This document shows, piece after piece, positions 6,271-6,958 of a stretch of DNA of 6,958 nucleotides. This stretch comes from Nitrospirota bacterium. GTDB lineage: Bacteria > Nitrospirota > UBA9217. A program made the position numbers and the translations under genes. The stretch covers positions 1 to 6,958 of the forward strand of contig JAFNGD010000316.1 of the NCBI GenBank assembly GCA_017885365.1. Direction: 5' to 3'. Numbering within the stretch: the first letter of the stretch is position 1; every line of letters starts with the position of its first letter. The notes beneath the pieces are model-generated. The model saw only the letters and a program-made list of their open reading frames with translations. It was not told the origin of the DNA and made no database searches.

Positions 6271-6837
6271 GCCTCTCCCCCACTCCTCCACTGCCGCCTT
6301 CAACCCCTCGACGACCTGGGCCATGCGGTTGTAATCCAGCGTGTCGGGGAGGTCCGACGGCGAGTGGTAGTTGGGGTTCCGATAGAAGGCCGTGTCGGTG
6401 ACCATGAAGGCGGGATAGCCGAACTTTCCGAAGGACCAGTGGTCCGAGAAGTCGATGCCCACGACGATAGCGGGCGCGTTCAGCGTCACCAGTGGCAGGT
6501 TCACGGCCTTCCGGAAGCCCCCGGCCATCTGCATCGTGAACGTCTTGGACTTCCGGCTCCCCACCATGGCGATGTAGTTGCCGGCCTTGGGGAACTTGAG
6601 GTTCATGAACGGGAGGGGATAGTGCTGCGAGCCCGGACGGTCGCTGAAGAACCCGATCATCTCGAGGCAGATCATCCCCTCCACATGCTCGCGGCCCTTC
6701 TTGAGGCTTGCGGCGTAGTGGTAGCTTCCCATGTTCCTTGACCGGTAAGCGGGCGGCTCCTCGAGGGGGAACGCGACGAACCGCACGGTCTTCTCCAGCG
6801 GCCTGTTCGCGAAGAGCTGCGCCAGACCGAGCAGGAC
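6268..6837 (-). CDS. M28 family zinc peptidase, C-terminal part, 5' end disrupted
   Basis: This is an aminopeptidase-type metallopeptidase of family M28 that cleaves peptides using two zinc ions. The in-frame coding sequence can be read as homologous from about 6837 (VLLGLAQLFANRPLEKT) to the stop. The internal ATG at 6784-6786 is not a credible start because homology continues upstream of it. The catalytic pair Glu-Glu in FPLEEPP is at 6757-6762. LEMIG follows where many family members have DMIG, and the last zinc His is in YHSPSDLPDTLDY near the C terminus. The first metal ligands, expected in AHYDT and DDNASG, are missing on this strand and appear inverted on the plus strand at 6836-6958. 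No complete protein can be made from the sequence as given. The upstream break is probably a chimera or an inversion rather than the natural start. Confidence 0.85.
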   Translation of the reverse strand, partial: VLLGLAQLFANRPLEKTVRFVAFPLEEPPAYRSRNMGSYHYAASLKKGREHVEGMICLEMIGFFSDRPGSQHYPLPFMNLKFPKAGNYIAMVGSRKSKTFTMQMAGGFRKAVNLPLVTLNAPAIVVGIDFSDHWSFGKFGYPAFMVTDTAFYRNPNYHSPSDLPDTLDYNRMAQVVEGLKAAVEEWGRG

Positions 6838-6958
6838 GGCATCGCCCGGGCAGGTGCTCGTGGTGGGCGCGCACTACGACACGGTGCGGACGACGCCCGG
6901 CGCCGACGACAATGCCAGCGGCGTGGCGGGCCTGCTCGGTCTGGCGCAGCTCTTCGCG
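6808..6958. repeat. Perfect 28-base inverted repeat with 95-base loop at the window end
   Basis: Bases 6808-6835 and 6931-6958 are exact reverse complements over 28 bases. The first base pair beyond the inner end of the arms (6836 with 6930) does not match. The right arm stops exactly at the end of the window, so the true arm may be longer. Both arms encode the same peptide, LLGLAQLFA, of the M28 peptidase, one on each strand. Confidence 0.9.
6836..6958 (+). pseudogene. Inverted internal fragment of the M28 peptidase gene
   Basis: The plus strand encodes TASPGQVLVVGAHYDT, then VRTTPGADDNASGVAG and LLGLAQLFA up to the window end, about 41 residues. These carry the first two M28 metal-ligand motifs, AHYDT (His at 6872-6874) and ADDNASG, which are precisely the parts missing from the minus-strand gene. 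Placed in front of the minus-strand NRPLEKTVRFVAFPLEE they would rebuild a normal M28 sequence. This is therefore the same gene's upstream portion turned round. It could also continue as a plus-strand copy beyond the window. Confidence 0.75.

Noticed and set aside
6083..6334. Small plus-strand ORF through the repeat region (RRERRARRGK-like product)
   Set aside because: Its protein is a translation of the CGCAGAG and CACGGAG repeats, a common source of false genes.
6236..6874. A 212-codon minus-strand open frame over the M28 gene
   Set aside because: It is out of frame with the M28 motifs and crosses the inverted junction; its product has no family signature.

Overview
The window is a GC-rich bacterial segment whose real genes all lie on the minus strand. 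It looks like the end of a draft or metagenome contig, because pepN is cut at base 1 and an M28 peptidase is cut and folded back at base 6958. The organism is not identifiable with certainty. A Proteobacteria-type PepN, a UbiA/MqnP-type prenyltransferase and many short tandem dispersed repeats suggest a Gram-negative lineage such as Desulfobacterota or Nitrospirota; this is inference.

Reading along the minus strand (high to low coordinates): an M28 zinc peptidase (6268-6837, N-terminal part missing or inverted); a 258-base gap holding two short tandem repeats and a good sigma70-like promoter; an 874-residue fusion of acyl-CoA/ACP ligase, acyl carrier protein and PlsC acyltransferase (3386-6010); an AT-rich gap with a candidate promoter, an imperfect inverted repeat and a degenerate repeat (3195-3385); a patatin-like lipoprotein phospholipase (2289-3194); a small GxxExxY protein gene of the PD-(D/E)xK nuclease superfamily inside inverted tandem-repeat arms (1838-2276); a UbiA-family prenyltransferase (968-1819); and the first 305 codons of aminopeptidase N (1-916).

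Patatin, ubiA and pepN look like one transcription unit into which the GxxExxY cassette was placed between the patatin stop codon and the ubiA ribosome binding site. The ligase-ACP-acyltransferase fusion beside a phospholipase suggests membrane phospholipid deacylation and reacylation. The prenyltransferase adds quinone synthesis, and the two peptidases are housekeeping or scavenging enzymes.

The most unusual content is the repeats. Several families with 7-, 8- or 9-base units sit at gene ends. One 8-base family forms the inverted arms around the GxxExxY gene and also occurs alone near 6107. This cassette is the best candidate here for an undescribed mobile unit. The right edge holds a 28-base perfect inverted repeat that flips part of the M28 gene, which is probably a chimera but should be checked.
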